5,456 nucleotides of DNA from positions 1-5,456 of the forward strand of contig CAYYJM010000359.1 in NCBI GenBank assembly GCA_964471755.1, read 5' to 3'. The stretch is from CAYYJM01 sp964471755. GTDB lineage: Bacteria; Planctomycetota; Planctomycetia; Gemmatales; Gemmataceae. The stretch's first letter is position 1; each line of letters opens with the position of its first letter. A program made the position numbers and the translations under genes. Positions 5,375-5,456 of the stretch are shown in pieces. The notes under the pieces are model-generated. The model made no database searches and was not told the origin of the DNA. It worked only from the letters and a program-made list of their open reading frames with translations.

Positions 5375-5456
5375 GGAGTACCGAGGGAGAGGGAGCGACG
5401 AAGCCCCTCGCCCCTGTACTCAGGGGAGAGGGGTTGGGGTGAGGGGTCTGCCTCTC

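Larger units (their letters stand above)
5276..5456. repeat. BIME-like array of alternating inverted hairpin modules, cut by the window end
   Basis: Two identical 55-bp direct copies (5276-5330 and 5402-5456, period 126 bp) surround a diverged copy in inverse orientation (5351-5393). In each direct copy CCCCTCGCCCCT (5278-5289) pairs with AGGGGAGAGGGG (5296-5307) around GTACTC. The inverted module has CCCTCTCCC (5364-5372) pairing with GGGAGAGGG (5385-5393). Alternating A / inverted B / A order is the layout of REP/BIME elements. No T-run follows the first hairpin, so a classic intrinsic terminator is not evident, though it could stabilise the glmM transcript 3' end. This is the only content I see in 5268-5456. 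Confidence 0.9.

Noticed and set aside
5276..5456. CRISPR array
   Set aside because: Only two direct copies at 126-bp period with an inverted related copy between them; no uniform spacers and no cas genes.

Overview
High-GC bacterial DNA with four confident genes: an IS4-family insertion sequence, a two-gene minus-strand operon for a predicted metal-related membrane system, and a plus-strand archaeal-type phosphoglucosamine mutase. A Planctomycetota genome (Gemmata-like) is my best guess from the GC-rich codon use, the archaeal-type GlmM and the GGGGAGAGGG/CCCTCACCCC repeats. This is inference; no marker gene in the window fixes the taxonomy.

Layout. Positions 1-30 are flanking DNA. Positions 31-1599 are an intact insertion sequence with 42-bp terminal inverted repeats (41/42 matching) and one 488-aa DDE transposase whose stop codon lies inside the right repeat. 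The DNA on its two sides (4-30 and 1600-1625) is itself a diverged inverted repeat with A/T-rich feet. It reads as the two halves of a bidirectional, terminator-like hairpin split by the element, although it could instead be an outer, less conserved part of the element's ends. Positions 3753 to 1636 (minus strand) hold a UPF0718/DUF318-type permease followed 15 bp later by a TIGR03943/UPF0703-type membrane protein with a very His-rich cytosolic or periplasmic loop. The pair looks like one transcription unit whose 3' terminator is the split hairpin. Positions 3754-3917 are a divergent intergenic region with candidate promoters and GTCCGGGGC repeats spaced two helical turns apart. Positions 3918-5267 encode GlmM, with all four active-site loops of the alpha-D-phosphohexomutase family. 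Positions 5276-5456 hold a BIME-like array of alternating inverted hairpin modules that also carry G-quadruplex motifs; it runs off the window end.

How it fits together. The permease and its His-rich partner probably act together at the membrane in metal or metalloid handling. GlmM makes glucosamine-1-phosphate for UDP-GlcNAc synthesis and is divergently transcribed, with no obvious functional link. The most unusual signals are the element sitting inside a palindrome, the sharp synonymous-codon switch in the middle of the transposase at an 18-bp tandem repeat, and the hairpin/G-quadruplex array after glmM. I see no clear new defence or biosynthetic system; the least characterised biology is the His-rich permease operon.
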